Positions 1-11,946 of a stretch of 64,000 nt of DNA are shown here, piece by piece (within the stretch, counting starts at the first letter, position 1; every line of letters begins with the position of its first letter). Made by a program: the position numbers and the translations under genes. This stretch comes from Saccharina japonica (lineage: Eukaryota > Sar > Phaeophyceae > Laminariales > Laminariaceae): the NCBI GenBank assembly GCA_008828725.1, contig MEHQ01002974.1, forward strand, positions 159,187 through 223,186, written 5' to 3'. The notes beneath the pieces are model-generated. The model was not told the DNA's origin and searched no databases. It saw only the letters and a list, made by a program, of their open reading frames with translations.

Positions 1-601
1 GCTGGCGAACCCTCGAGGAGGAGGCGGCACGTCTCGAACAAAAACGAAGCAAAGTACCCTGATAATCTGGGCGAGGCCGGGCATACGACCTGTGAGATTG
101 GCATCATGCCAGCAGGGCCACACCGGCGGCGCGGGATAGTAAAACATCACAGCCTATGTCGCCATTCGATCGGTGACTGTATCACGCGCCCGGCCCGGCC
201 CGGCCCCACTCGCGCACCACTCGCAAATATTCTTGGATTTCATGTCACAACTCGTGAGTTTCGTTTTCTGTTCGTTATGGATGACCACGACTGAGCAGGC
301 CGTCGCAGGATGCTGCTACGTACAGCAGCACACATATCACATATCACACAGAGTACATCGAGGGCAAAATAGTTCAGTACGGAGACTAAACACACAGAGC
401 ACACCCAGAGTACACAGATAAAACAGAAAAGTGCCTGCACACAGAACAGTACCGACAGCATAGCACAGAGCACATACAATACACAATACACAACGAGTGA
501 ATACACAAAGCGCACACAGCAGTTAAGTTAGATCTAGCTGTTGTGCTGGAGAGCAGAGTACCCTGGTGCGTGTTTAGCAGCCGAGTGGGTAAGGCACACT
601 T
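1..601. other. Unassigned sequence with ACAC/AGAG-rich degenerate repeat
   Basis: I see no supported gene. From about 330 to 520 the sequence is a degenerate run of short CACACAGAG and CAGAGTACA words, a decayed microsatellite. Open frames across it have no domain features and change character with the repeat. Confidence 0.5.
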
Positions 602-619
602 TTGGTTTTTTTCGTGGAA

Positions 620-900
620 GTGCGCGGAAGTTTCCACGGAAGCTTCCATCGCTTCCACGGAAGCTTCCATCGCTTCCACGGAAGCTTCCATCGCTTCCCA
701 CGGAAGCTTCCACGGAAGCGATGGAAGCTTCCGCGAAAGCGATGGAAGCTTCCACGGAAGCGATGGAAGCTTCCGTGGAAGCGATGGAAGCTTCCGTGAA
801 AGCGATGCAAGCTTCCGTGGAAGCATGGAAGCTCCGCGGAAGCATGGAAGCTTCCGTGGAAGCTTCCACCGTGGAAACTTCCGTGGAAGCTGACAGTGGA
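620..900. repeat. Palindromic HindIII-site minisatellite, left block
   Basis: The 18-bp-scale unit is GGAAGCTTCCATCGCTTCCAC with variants. Units before about 700 read in one orientation (CTTCCATCGCTTCC) and units after it in the other (GGAAGCGATGGAAG), so the block folds back on itself. Both strands give open frames rich in EAS/KLP repeats in several phases, which argues against coding. Confidence 0.8.
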
Positions 901-1069
901 AGTTTTAAGCTTCCGCCTTTTGACCGCGAGGTGGAAAGAGCGAGGCTGGGAGTCGACCTTGTGCTTCGCACCTGGACAGGTCTAGGGTGGCTAACACATC
1001 CTGGCGGGGCCTGTTTGTGTGGGATCAGGGGTGTGATGGGATCACCCTTTCTTTGGTGGACGAGTGGTG

Positions 1070-1395
1070 GTAAGCTTCCACGAATACTTCCACGGAAGCT
1101 TCCATGACGGCAGTGTCGACATCTTCCGCAGAAGCACGTACGGCCTGCGTGGAAGCTTACACCGTCCCCGTGGAAGTATGGAATTTTCCACGGAAATTTC
1201 CATGGACTTCCGCGGAAGCTTCCATGAAAGCTTCCGACGCTTCCATGGAAGCTTCCGTCGCTTCCACGGAAGCTTCCACCGCTTCCATGGAAGCTTCTTT
1301 TCCACCGCTTCCATGGAAGCTTCCATGGAAGCGGTGGAAGTTTCCGTGAAAGCGGTGGAAGCTTCCATGGAAGCTTCCGCGGAAGTCCATGGAAA
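1070..1395. repeat. Palindromic HindIII-site minisatellite, right block
   Basis: This has the same GGAAGCTTCC core as the left block, with CCACGG, CCATGG and CGGTGG linkers. It has its own centre of symmetry near 1310 and ends in the inverted terminus that pairs with position 602. Confidence 0.8.
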
Positions 1396-1402
1396 AAACC
1401 AA

Positions 1403-3840
1403 TAGTGGACTAGAAATCGAGCCGAGTACTCGTCTAAGGGTACCCGTCGAACAGTTGGGTACCCGGGTGCCCGGAGCGCAAAATCTCGCGAGTATATAGT
1501 GTTATCCATACTCGTGACGGGTATTAGCTGTTTTGCTGTTTTCAACCGCTGCTGTACTGCGCGATCACAGGGGGAGTTTTTGCTGGAATAGGATACATCA
1601 AACATACACACTGACACGCCCATACAAAGAAAGACAAAACACAGCGGTAATACTATACCTGGTACCTGGTACTTCGTACATAGCTGTCACAACTACACCT
1701 GCTGGATCTCCCCTGCTAGCTGTGTGGTACGGGTCCTGCGCACGCATACTGGACACCACAGCCGTCACAAAGGCAACAATCTTAACAGCAGCTGCTACTG
1801 CGTGTTATACAGCTTCTTCTGCTGTACTGCTGTGCTGTTTGATAAGTGGCGCCTTGGTTGGTTTGTAGTTTGAGGTCTAGACATGCACCCGTAACATCCA
1901 GCAGTACTCGTACGTAGTACTATTAATACTGCTGTACTAAAATATTCGTCCTCATGTTGATCGGCCTATCGTTTTACGTAGATAGACTATGATATGCATG
2001 CATACGTACTCATCGTAGATCTGTGTATGTACATGTACCCCACGTAGATTGAAACATGTTGGGACCAAATTTGCAGATTTACATAAAATATGCATGTACA
2101 CAGCCCAGAGAGTAGACGCATGCAACGTGGTATCAACTACTACTGCTGCACGACGCTTTATGTGTGCCTCGTTTAATGTCAAGTTGGTGTGGTCCTTATT
2201 CTTGTCTCGTAGGTGGTGCGTGCTGTGTGTGTCCCGTTCATGTTGTGGGTCAAAAACGACCAAAAACCAGTCGTACGATAGGTTTTGCATGATAGTTGCG
2301 AGGCGGTGTCAAGTCGGAACGTCTCCCCTGATTTATTTGCCAGAATTCGCGACTTTGAAGGCCCAGAGCACGCCCCACGGGCCTCGGCCGGGACCCGCAC
2401 TTGCGCCGTGGTCTACACGCGGCCCCCCTGCGTGCCCCGCAGACGACAGCGCGAGAAAAAACCCGCGGCCGGAGGTGAAAAGTGAAATATTCCGGGAAAA
2501 TGTCCATTTCGTACCTATACATTTATTATTGAACCGAGTTTTTTCAGTGTCGTACTGCAGCAGCAGCTGTACATATTTGAGCCGAGTATTGTGTTGTCGT
2601 ACTGCTGTGCTTGCTGCTGTTGTTTTATCGTACTCGTATCCGGACGAAGCAAGGCCGAGGGGGTGGAAGGGACTAAAGACGACCGCTCAGGTAGTCGGGA
2701 GAAAGCGATCGCATTTGCGAGACCGAGCTATCGAAGAAAAGAAGCCGATATAAATAGATGTATTAAATAAGCTTGCTTCCTTCAGGAAAAACCTGGATGT
2801 CCCGCAAAGAACCTTACTGTCTCAAGGAAACTATCTCCATGTCCCGCCGTCTCGAAAGAGCCTACGGATTGAAGGCCGCAGCGCTCGGCGGCGACGCGCG
2901 ACCTAGAGAGAGCGCGAGCGGGAACAGGCCCGTCGGAGGCCGGAAAAGCCGACCCGCGAGAGAACGGACGAGAAAGCGCGGGCGAGGCGCCGAGAGCTGA
3001 CGCGTTTCCATTTCGGTCTGAAGCCCAGACGATAGGAGGGACTTCGGTGATTTCCGAAATCACGAGAGGCATCGATGTTCATCATATATATATATCTATA
3101 CAAATTTTGCGATAACATCTCGCAACGGCAAGTTAAGACCCTTATGATCTACGGCAAATCATGGTCTACAGCAGCAGCAGAACCGTATGATCTCTGTCCC
3201 ATCTGTNAGAGGCTCTTTCACGCGCTCACCTTGTAAAATACCCTGGCCTGCACCATCGCCAGAGGTATTGGGCTCGATCGACAGCTCCAAAATAGCTGGC
3301 CTTCGCGTGGCTGCAGAACCCTCCGAAGTTTATATATTTCACCCGCAACAGCGGAACGATGGATACAGCAACCGGAAATTCAATCAACCGGGGTCTATCA
3401 CGCTGCCGAAACCCACTTGAGGCCCTGTTTATGTTCAGGTCGTGCGTTTTAGTTGCGTATCTACTCTGCCGAGAGAACGGGACAGTAGCACACCCACCGG
3501 ACTAAAATATACACCCACCTTATTATCCTTTTTTTAACCCCAAAACCCGTACCAGGGGTACGCCTAGCGTATAATATCCAGATATTGCAAGTGCCACGCT
3601 ATATATAGCCGCACGTGTTCCGCCGCTGACCGGCGCAGACGTTCTTTCAGCGTCCCTTCAAAAAGACGAAGGCAACTAATTAACGCTCATCCTCAATTGG
3701 CAGCTCCCTTTCTTAATTTCAGTAGGCTAATTTTTTGAAACAAATACTCCCACTAGGGCACCCACCTCCTATTACTCGTCGCAGACATAATATACAACCT
3801 ATACCAGGTATGACTGTCCCAATAAATTATGTCTTGACCG
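1403..3840. other. Unassigned intergenic sequence
   Basis: No gene can be supported. The open frames (for example 1533-1868 and 2049-2753, plus strand) lack motifs. A GC-rich purine tract lies at 2880-3000, a single N at 3207, and a diverged partial copy of the neighbouring 345-bp unit at about 3418-3480 (GAGGCCCTGTTTATGTTCAG). Confidence 0.5.
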
Positions 3841-4535
3841 GAAATTTTCGCACTTTTCGCAACTTTTCTCTTCGCGCGAGCGCTTTTCGGCAAAACGCTA
3901 AGTACCCCGACACGGGACGCCCGGCCGGACACATTGGTCGAGGTTTCGGCTCGATCCGAGCTCTGTGGCTCGCGTGGCGGGCGCTCAAAGTTTTTTTTCG
4001 GCGGGAGTGGATAAGACGATTTCCCGGGTTTCGCTGCGTGAGGCCCTGTTTATGTTCAGTCGTGCGTTTTTTGTGCGTTTCTTGCCGAGAGCACGGGGAG
4101 CACACACGAACAACAGCAGCACCACAGAGAGCGTGTTACAAACAGTACAACCTCAATATTACAACCCTGCTGCCCAGCAGCAGCAGAAATTTTCGCACTT
4201 TTCGCAACTTTTCTCTTCGCGCGAGCGCTTTTCGGCAAAACACCACGTACCCCGACACGGGACGCCCGGCCGGACACATTGGTCGAGGTTTTGGCTCGAT
4301 CCGAGCTCTGTGGCTCGCGTGGCGGGCGCTCAAAGTTTTTTTTTTCGGCGGCAGTGGATAAGACGATTTCCCGGGTTTCGCTTCGTGAGGCCCTGTTTAT
4401 GTTCAGTCGTGCGTTTTTTGTGCAATTCTTGCCGAGAGCAAGGGGAGCACACACGAACAACAGCAGCACCACAGAGAGCGTGTTACAAACAGTACAACCT
4501 CATGTTACAACCCTGCTGCCCAGCAGCAGCACCAG
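3841..4535. repeat. Two tandem copies of a ~345-bp unit
   Basis: The unit starts GAAATTTTCGCACTTTTCGC at 3841 and again at 4186, and ends in CAGCAGCAG. The copies differ by a few substitutions and small poly-T length changes. Open frames cross both copies in shifted phase, so the unit is not a coding repeat. A third, worn piece lies at about 3418-3480. Confidence 0.9.
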
Positions 4536-4538
4536 CAG

Positions 4539-4540
<2 letters not shown>

Positions 4541-4571
<31 letters not shown>
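4541..4571. repeat. GCA trinucleotide microsatellite (~10 copies)
   Basis: A pure GCA run sits at the right edge of the second 345-bp unit and grows out of the CAGCAGCAG that closes each unit. Confidence 0.9.
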
Positions 4572-4572
<1 letters not shown>

Positions 4573-6244
4573 CATTACACCATGCATGCGCGTGCCTCCG
4601 ATCCGTGCTGTACCGTGACGAGTTGCTTTTGTCGAAGCCTGCGATTTTCCGAGTCATGGTATTATACCTGCAGATCGATGCTCATGTACGAATCTCTCCG
4701 CTGTCCCGAAATGTAAGAAAATTTTGTTCATTAAAACTATATATAAACTGTCGTTACTTTTCCGGACAGCGTGATACAACACTGTGCGCCTCGAAGGCAG
4801 ATCTGTGATGTGCTCTGTTGTTGAGTAGTTGCTTTCATAGGAGCCAGCAATCCGTCACCAAACGACACCACCACCACTCTTGTGCCCGCTGCTGTTGTTG
4901 ATGGGCTCCATGTGTCATGCGTACGTGCCAGAATAACGCCCATCTGCGCTGTAGTGCTGTGGCTGGCTGTGTCTATCGGAGCCTACCGTCCATAATCCAC
5001 ACCATCTATCTACCCTTTTCTGTTCTGCGGCTGTGTGTGTGACAGAGCCACGCCCACTCTGACCGGAAATGAATGACCGCTTGTGAATACCACGATACAT
5101 CAAACATGCAACGAACACAAGCAACGCCACAGCCCCGGCTAAAAGCACAGGCAGCAGACGTGACTGTGGCGGATCCACCGTATACTGCTGTGGCTATTTA
5201 TTAGTGGTTGCTTCTCGCAGGCTCGCATCCGTCATCAGGCACCACCACCTCTCTCTCTTTCTTCTGCTGTTGTTGCTTGCTGCTGTGCTTGCATCATGTA
5301 TGTGCGGCCTGTCGTGTGTCTGACGCGGGCCGCGACAAATAATCGCGTACGTAGCAGTAGTACTGGAAAATGTATCTTTGAAAATATAGGCAAACGGTCA
5401 CCATGCACGATTTTATGCTTGAAGGCTTGAGTTCGATCCTTGGCGATGGCTACCGTATGATACTTTTTTTTGTATTGTACGTAACCCAGACCCCCATAAT
5501 ATAAGACAGGAAGCACACAAAANTTCCTGCGACACCCGGCTCCCGTTTCGTACATTCTCCAAAGCCTACGATACAACGCCATTTTTTTAATTAATTCATA
5601 CTAATTCAAGTCGTTAATTAGTTTTCACCTTTGAAGGACACGATATAATAGATAGATATATGTAAACTGTGTTTTTGTTGTGCCGTTTAACGCGTCGAAA
5701 TACATACTATCGTCCAGACGACACGCTACCCCAACACAGCTGCGGTACGTCGTGGATCGCGAAGACATTTCGAAATTTACAGCTGACGTGTTCCTTAGTA
5801 TAGTATAAAACGGCGAGCTGGGCCGCCGTAGTTTTGTACGTACGCCGATATTCTTATTGGGGTAGAGTATGTTGAAGGCCAAATGCAACCCGAAGATCGT
5901 ACGCGTACGAGTATACTGAACTACGCTACGATCTGTATTTCGTAAACCCATACTGATTTGACGCATAATACCTGGGTACGAACTGCGAACTGGCCACATC
6001 TGTACTGTTAAATACAATGTACTACTGCTGTACGTACAGTTGTGCTGCTGTATGTCGCGAGTCTATTTATAGCAGCTACCGCACGAGAGCAGCAGCTTGT
6101 TACCAGTACATATTTCAAAGTATCATTCATCGCGTTCAATGGTCATTTTATAACGCAAATTCATCTTTTGTTATCGTGGTTTTTGCACTGTCAACAGATG
6201 TTCCGGAGTATACTGCATGTATACTCGTGGTTATAGAATAATGT
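4572..6244. other. Unassigned intergenic sequence
   Basis: No supported gene. There is one N at 5523, scattered GTAC/TACGTA palindromic words and CTGCTGT tracts. Frames such as 5625-6017 (minus strand) have no recognisable domain. Confidence 0.5.
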
Positions 6245-6715
6245 TGTCGCTCCGAGTACTGAGAGTATTAGAGTACCACAGGGATAATCATCTGAGATTT
6301 CCAAAAAAATAAAAGAAGTTTCTGAAACCGTCTTGTTTTTTGTAGAATCACATAAAAAACGAACAGCCCAGAATGAAGAAACGTATCAAAACCGAAGGCA
6401 TTTTGCCCCACCGACTGGCATGACGAAACAGAAAGCATGCTCGGCAACACAAGGAACTCGAGCTCCCTTCTACCCAATGCGGGCGTCATTTGAGCCTTTG
6501 TGGCCGGCACACTGCTCTCCGATCTGCCGGCAAGGCGTGTCTCTCCGAACTGCAGGAAAATTAATGGGGCTCGAGCCAGCATCTCAGCAAAACGAAACCA
6601 GGCTTGACAGGCACACCACGACCCATGTGTCCGTTGAAACGTCGTCCGTTTCCGATTTCGATGCTTGCATCGCTCACCGGACCAATCTGCTCGTACTCGT
6701 TCGTACCAAACGTGA
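6245..6715 (-). repeat. Inverted repeat arm A (pairs with 8440-8930)
   Basis: The reverse complement of this segment aligns with 8440-8930 through GAGTACGAGCAGATTG at one end and AATCTCAGATGATTATCCCT at the other. Substitutions are common and indels few. Both arms keep an open frame reading YEQI...SDAS.EI.NG...GF...R..LEPH, so it may descend from a coding sequence. Confidence 0.75.
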
Positions 6716-6998
6716 GTGGAGTCGCGGCGCGTCGGTTTTCAACTACATCATCCTCGTAGTTCAGAGGCTGAAACCTCGCTGATGGAGGCTTCCTTTTCGC
6801 TGTGACGACTTGAGGCCGTCTCTCGAGGTCAGAGGGACCACTTGAGAGGCTGAAGCTGGTTATGAAGTGCCTTGTGGAGGGAGAACGAGCTGCTGTTCGA
6901 AGCCGGTCCTTGATCTGCTCTGTTGAGATTTTCGGGGTACGCTTCCCTCTTGGCACATCTGGACGGAGGGCAGCCTTACCTCTGAAGGGCAAAACCAT
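6561..6998 (-). CDS. Possible hypothetical ORF, 145 aa
   Basis: An ATG-started frame of 145 codons with no recognised domain. The C-terminal ~45 residues are conserved in the inverted copy at 8440-8607, as YEQI(G/D)..SDAS(I/T)EI then GF..(L)RC.LEPH. The copies differ by many substitutions yet keep the frame, which is weak evidence for past coding. The N-terminal ~95 residues are basic and serine-rich and have no counterpart. It could be the last exon of a gene or a chance frame. Confidence 0.25.
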   Translation of the reverse strand: MVLPFRGKAALRPDVPRGKRTPKISTEQIKDRLRTAARSPSTRHFITSFSLSSGPSDLERRPQVVTAKRKPPSARFQPLNYEDDVVENRRAATPLTFGTNEYEQIGPVSDASIEIGNGRRFNGHMGRGVPVKPGFVLLRCWLEPH

Positions 6999-7334
6999 TT
7001 GCGTCGCCGATTGCTCTCCTCGAACCCCCTATTCATAGTAGAGGACAACCGCCACGCCAAATGTCTCTTGCACCCCTCTTCCTTAGGTCGAGCACGAGTT
7101 GAGACTACAAGCAGCAGATTCTGCGTGGGTTTCCTTGGTCGGCGAATCGATATTAAAGGGGTTTCCCCGTTGCCATGGAATTTTGACCAAGAATTTTGAC
7201 CAAACAAAGTCTGTCGTTATTGGTCGAAAATAAACGCCCCGCAGCTGTGGTCCGTTCGCAGGCCGCCAAAAACAACCCATGCAGCGGGAGAGAAAAGCGC
7301 GCACCGAAACGTACATAACGAACTGGGTTTCAAA

Positions 7335-7880
7335 GCGCCAAGTTGCCTAGAACACGGCACACATGACAACACAAGTCCTACCCGCTTGGTAGAGCAGCGA
7401 AAATAGTAGTAGAAACACTACGCTGATGTTCCTGGGCGGTGGCAAGCCCGGTACCTTCTGTAATCGCGAGTGGTGTGAGGTGACCCATGAAAAGCAGGTC
7501 CCTTTTATGCCCTCTGACCTACCGCAAAGCAAATTATTGAGCATGAAGCAGCTTTTTCGTAACCACCGAACTGTCTAGGACACGAGACACAAGATAAGAC
7601 AAGCTTTGCGCGCTTGCTGCTGCTGCGACATAAGTAGTACACAGACGACGCTGCTGTGGCTAGGCAGTGACCAGCCCGTTAGCTTCTGTAATCGTGAGTG
7701 GTGTGAGGCGAACTGTCAAAAGCAGCGTTCTTTTGTGCCCCATGCACAGCGACTTTGTTTAGCTCAAAGCAAGAATTTCAATAACCGCCAAGCCCGCTAA
7801 AACACCGTACACAAGAGACTACCAGCCCTATCCGCTTGCTGCGTCAATGGTATGGGTAGTAGGAGCAAGGTGCTGCTGAG
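7335..7880. repeat. Diverged tandem repeat, ~226-bp unit, 2.4 copies
   Basis: Units start near 7335, 7561 and 7786. Shared landmarks are a GCCAAG/CCGAAC start, CTAGAACACGG or CTAGGACACGAG, GTGGTGTGAGG, and CTTCTGTAATCG. Divergence is high, so the array is old. Confidence 0.65.
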
Positions 7881-8439
7881 TTTCAGCGGTTGAGGGCGTG
7901 GTTGCTGTCGCATTCGCTTGCGTTGTCTGTGGCTGCTGTTGGTGTCGCTGTCACCCAAAAGACAAACGCACAGAGGAATGCAGATCGGGCCATTCGGCGA
8001 TAGACACTAAACCGCAGTTGTTTCTAAAGGACAAAAAAAAATAACTTTTCCAAGCTCTGAAATAATTCGAAAGTTTGGGAATCACAACAAAACTATATTT
8101 TTAACAAATACAAAATTGAGTATCAACTACTCGTACTATATCGTAGATTTACACAAACACCATATTGTACCATGAAACATAGAACAAGCACGCCTAATGA
8201 ACGTGTCTATTGTATCACGCAGCTTGCAAAGTCGACTTTCAACCGTTTAATCGGTAGTACTCACAGCTGACGTATTTCGTACGGTATACTAAAACAATAT
8301 TGACAAAAAAAAAAAAACGAAAAAACGCCCCGCAACCGCGTTTGGTCAAAATCTCGAACCTAAAAGATATTTGGTTTCTGGTGATATTTTGATACGAGTA
8401 CTCGTAATTTTGAATTTTCTTACAGCAGTACGAGCACTG
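7881..8439. other. Unassigned AT-rich sequence
   Basis: No gene is supported. It contains a poly-A tract at about 8308-8320 and otherwise no repeat that I can match elsewhere in the window. Confidence 0.5.
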
Positions 8440-8930
8440 TGCAAGTACGAGCAGATTGACCTCGCGAGCGATGCAAGCACCGAAATTCGGAACGGCCTAC
8501 GTTACAATGGACCCATGGGCAGTGGGGTGCATGTCAACCTTGGTTTCGTTGGGCAGAGATGCGGGCTCGAGCCCCATTACCTTTCCCTGTGCACGCATCT
8601 GGACTAACTACTTGCTGTGTTTTTTGCAGTTCGGAGAGACACGCCTTGCCCACAGATCGGAGAGTAGTGTGCCGGTTACAGTGGCTCAAATGATACCGGC
8701 ATTGGGTAGAAGGGAGCTCCAGTTCCTTGTGTTGCCGAGTATGCATTCTGTTTTGTCATAACAATCGGTGGGCAAAATGCCTTTGGTTTTGATACGTATC
8801 TTCGTTCTGGGCTGAATGTTTTTTATTTTGTGATCCTACGTTTTTTTTGCTTAGAAAATTTGTATATTTTTTGGGAAATCTCAGATGATTATCCCTGTAG
8901 TGGCTTTAATACTCGGAGTACTTGGAGTAT
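8440..8930 (+). repeat. Inverted repeat arm B (pairs with 6245-6715)
   Basis: It is the mirror copy of 6245-6715. The conserved frame continues through KYEQI...SDASTEIRNG to LEPH. The arm ends in an AATACTC.GAGTACT motif that leads into the GAGTACTC-rich stretch. Confidence 0.75.
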
Positions 8931-9345
8931 GAGCAGTACCGAAGGCCTACGTACGGTCATTTTGCTCGAGTACAAGTAGTACTCGGAGTGCAAACATCTC
9001 GAACACTCGGAGTACTCCGAGTATCGAGTGTATTGAACACCGAAATACTGCGAGTACCCAAAGTTCCTGGAATGTTTTTGCTATAAAATACTCTAAAGTA
9101 TACTCCCAGGTAATAGGAGCATCTGCGAACTTTGACATGCTATAAATGCCGGTCACATGGTCCCAGAACCTGGGAGTAATGACGCCCAAGTTTTTTTAAT
9201 GATGCAAAGATGCTCCTTGATATACTTCACACTCCGACTATACTCCGAGTATCGAGTACATTTCGTAGTGCAAGAAAAAAGAGTATTCAAGTACTGACGG
9301 CCTGAATACTCGAGGTACTTGGAGTTTTTTGTTTTGTTTTTAGAG
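8931..9345. repeat. Degenerate GAGTACTC/CTCGGAGTA palindrome cluster
   Basis: Short self-complementary words based on ACTCGGAGTACTCCGAGTA recur with irregular spacing. No gene is present. Confidence 0.55.
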
Positions 9346-9369
9346 TACATACATTAGGAACGCACACTT

Positions 9370-11180
9370 TTAGGGGGCCGTCGGGGGGGGTTCGGGGGGG
9401 GGCGCGTCGCCCCCCCCCAACACTGCTATTTGCATCCAAGCTCTGTTCGGCTGCCGTGCCAACCTAGCACTACACTGCTATTTGCGTCCAAGCTCTGGTA
9501 CTAGATTTCGAACGCACACTGTCGCCTGCCCGGGGGGGTGGGTTCGGGGGGGGGCGCGTCGCCCCCCCCCGACACTGCATCTTGATAGATTTGTTCGGCT
9601 GGCGTGCCAAACCGAGCACCTACATTTCTGCATGCTATACTCACGAATCGCGACTCCAAAGCTTCTGGCCTGAGGATAATATACGCGGCATAATATCGGG
9701 GGCGCACACGGCAGGGGCATTGAGTAGGGATCGTTCGCCTCAAAGCAGACAGTATAGGGGGGGGTGTTCGGAGGGGGCGCAGATTCGTCGGCCTCCCGAA
9801 CACTGCTATTAGCATCAGGTTCTGTTGGCTGCCGTGCAAACAATAGCACTATATCTAGCTATTTGCGTCCAAGATCTTGGTACTGGATATAGAACCGCCT
9901 ATCGTCAGGGGGGGCAGGCGGGGGGGTGTAACGGGGAGGAGGCGATCAGACCCGCCCCCCCCGAACCTGCTATTTGCATCCAAAGCTGCCTAGCATATAA
10001 CGAAGATCGATAACCTGCGTGCGGCAAACATAGCACTACCCACTGCTATTAATTGTGCCCGGTCGTCCAAGTTCACTCGATTACTTCGGAGGTATATATA
10101 GAACGCTTATTTAACTGTCGGGGGGTCCCGGGAGGTTGGGGGGTTCCATGGGGGGGGCGTCGTCGCCCTCCCCTATCGACGTGTCTATTGTGCACGCCAA
10201 TGCTCTGGTTAACGGCTGCCCGCCGTGCCACATTACGGCAATACACTGGCTATTTGGCGTTCTATGCCTAGCGTACTAAATAGGTAGAACCGCATAATTG
10301 TCGGGGTGCCCGGGGGGGGGGGTTCGGGGAGGGGCGCGTCGCCCCCCCCCGACACTGNTATTGCATCCAAGCTCTGTTCGGCTGCCGTGCCAACCTAGCA
10401 CTACACTGCTATTTGCGTCCAAGCTCTGGTACTAGATTTCGAACGCACACTGTCGCCTGCCCGGGGGGGTGGGTTCGGGGGGGGGCGCGTCGCCCCCCTG
10501 ACACTGCTATTTGCATCACAGCTCTGTTTCGGCAGCTCCTACTGCCCAACATGCAACTAGCACATCTCTGCTCATTTGTGTCCAATCGCTGGTACTTGAT
10601 AAATAACTCATATTATCGGAGGGCCCGACGGCGGCGTCGCCCCCCCCCAACACTGTTATTTGCATCCAAGCTCTATTCAGCTGCCGTGCCAACATAGCAC
10701 TATACTGCTATTTGCGTCCAAGCTCAGGTACTGGATAAATAACGCATACTGTCGAGGGTTCATGGGCGGGGGGCTCGGGAGCGGGCGCGTCGCCCCCCCC
10801 CCCCCCGACACTGTTATTTGCATTCAAGCTATGTTCGGCTGCAGTGCCAACATAGCACTGCACTGCTATGTGCGTCCAAGCGCTGGTATTGGATATAGAA
10901 CGCATACTGTCGGGGGGCCCGGGGTGGGGGGGTGTTGAGGAGGGGCGCGTCGCCCCCCCCAAACACTGCTATTTGCATCCAAGTTGTTTTTGGCTGACGT
11001 GTCAACCTAACACTACAATGCTATTTGCGTCCACGCTCTGTTCGGCTGCCGTGCCAACCGAACACTGGTTAGGCATTCTGTGATGCACACTGTCGGGACC
11101 CTTCCAACGCACATTGACGCACCTGCTTCCATCACATTATTCATTCGGCTGCTGTTTCCCCCCACCGACACTGCAATTTG
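9370..11180. repeat. Poly-G/poly-C minisatellite array, unit ~110-200 bp
   Basis: About ten units alternate a conserved segment (CACTGCTATTTGCATCCAAG, CTCTGTTCGGCTGCCGTGCC) with a G-run plus C-run module, G7-TTC-G9 followed by GCGCGTCGC and C8-14. The module can form a strong hairpin or G-quadruplex. Units become worn on both sides. An N lies at 10359. The left edge of the 5.4-kb duplication falls inside this array. Confidence 0.9.
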
Positions 11181-11394
11181 CATCCAAACACTGTTTTCTG
11201 CTGTTATGGGGTTGCAAGGCTCCTTCTCGCGACTACGCCCCATATATATCTGCCTTCCTTCCTATTCCAACCCTGCTCTACGCGCCTTTGAGGTTGCGCT
11301 TCTGCCCCCAATACTCCTTCTCCATGCCTCTGTGCGTCTGCTACAGTGCGTCTGCTGCGCACACCTGTTTTCAACACATCATTCATTCGGCTGC

Positions 11395-11540
11395 AGTGGC
11401 GAGCTGTACTCGTCCTCTTCTTGTCGCTGCTGCTACCGCAGCACTCATCACGTACTACCTACTGCTGTTGTGGGTGTGTGCTATGAGCCTTCGTATGTTT
11501 AATCGTGCTAGACTTCTGCGTGTCTTCGGCTATGCTTTAC
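11395..11540 (+). repeat. Diverged internal repeat paired with 11960-12105
   Basis: Both segments encode similar hydrophobic strings: AAATAALITYYLLLLWV then MSLRMFNRARLLRVFG here, and AAATSLLFAAPLLRLLWV then MSLRVVARTRRLLVFG at 11960. A third short copy of the GAGTTCGTATGTTTGCTCGT core lies at 11600. The amino-acid likeness suggests an old coding duplication. The same arrangement exists at +6278 in copy 2. Confidence 0.5.
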
Positions 11541-11946
11541 CATGTGCTTTTGGGTGTCTGAATCACGCGAGTCCATACATCCTACTGCTGTGCGTGTGAG
11601 CTATGAGTTCGTATGTTTGCTCGTGCTAGACTTCTGCTGGTCTTTGGGCCATGTTTTACACACAAATTTGTCACTTCTTTGTGACCGGGGCTGCGGAGAG
11701 GAATTCCCTTCTGAAAAATGCCGCCTACTAGAAGATAAACACAAAATTTCAAACAGCGATACCAACAAACTCTGTTCCGCAACATTCATCCTCTCGCCCT
11801 CAATACACACACCAACTCACACCGTGCACATCGCACACCCACTCCCTCTGTCCCCAGTTGAACACACCTCCGTCTGGTGGGTGTTCTGTTGCGTGTTACT
11901 GCTCCCTTCTTTATGACCTTCGATGTAATCTTGTCTGTGGTCTACT

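Larger units (their letters stand above)
602..1402. mobile_element. Foldback (palindromic) element made of GGAAGCTTCC minisatellite
   Basis: The ends are inverted relative to each other: the left reads TTGGTTTTTTCGTGGAAG and the reverse complement of the right reads TTGGTTTTTTCCATGGACTT. The interior is two minisatellite blocks, each itself palindromic, around a unique spacer at about 905-1070. No target duplication is convincing and no transposase is encoded. Foldback elements of this kind are usually non-autonomous DNA transposons; that classification is inference from structure alone. Confidence 0.6.

Noticed and set aside
541-1107. 188-codon plus-strand frame and several overlapping frames rich in EAS, KLPSLPRKLP
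   Set aside because: They are products of the GGAAGCTTCC minisatellite, open in most phases on both strands.
2782-3072. GC-rich frames on both strands
   Set aside because: Short, without motifs; composition alone explains the openness.
9370-11180. CRISPR-like regular repeats
   Set aside because: Unit length varies, the 'spacers' are themselves conserved, and the genome is eukaryotic.
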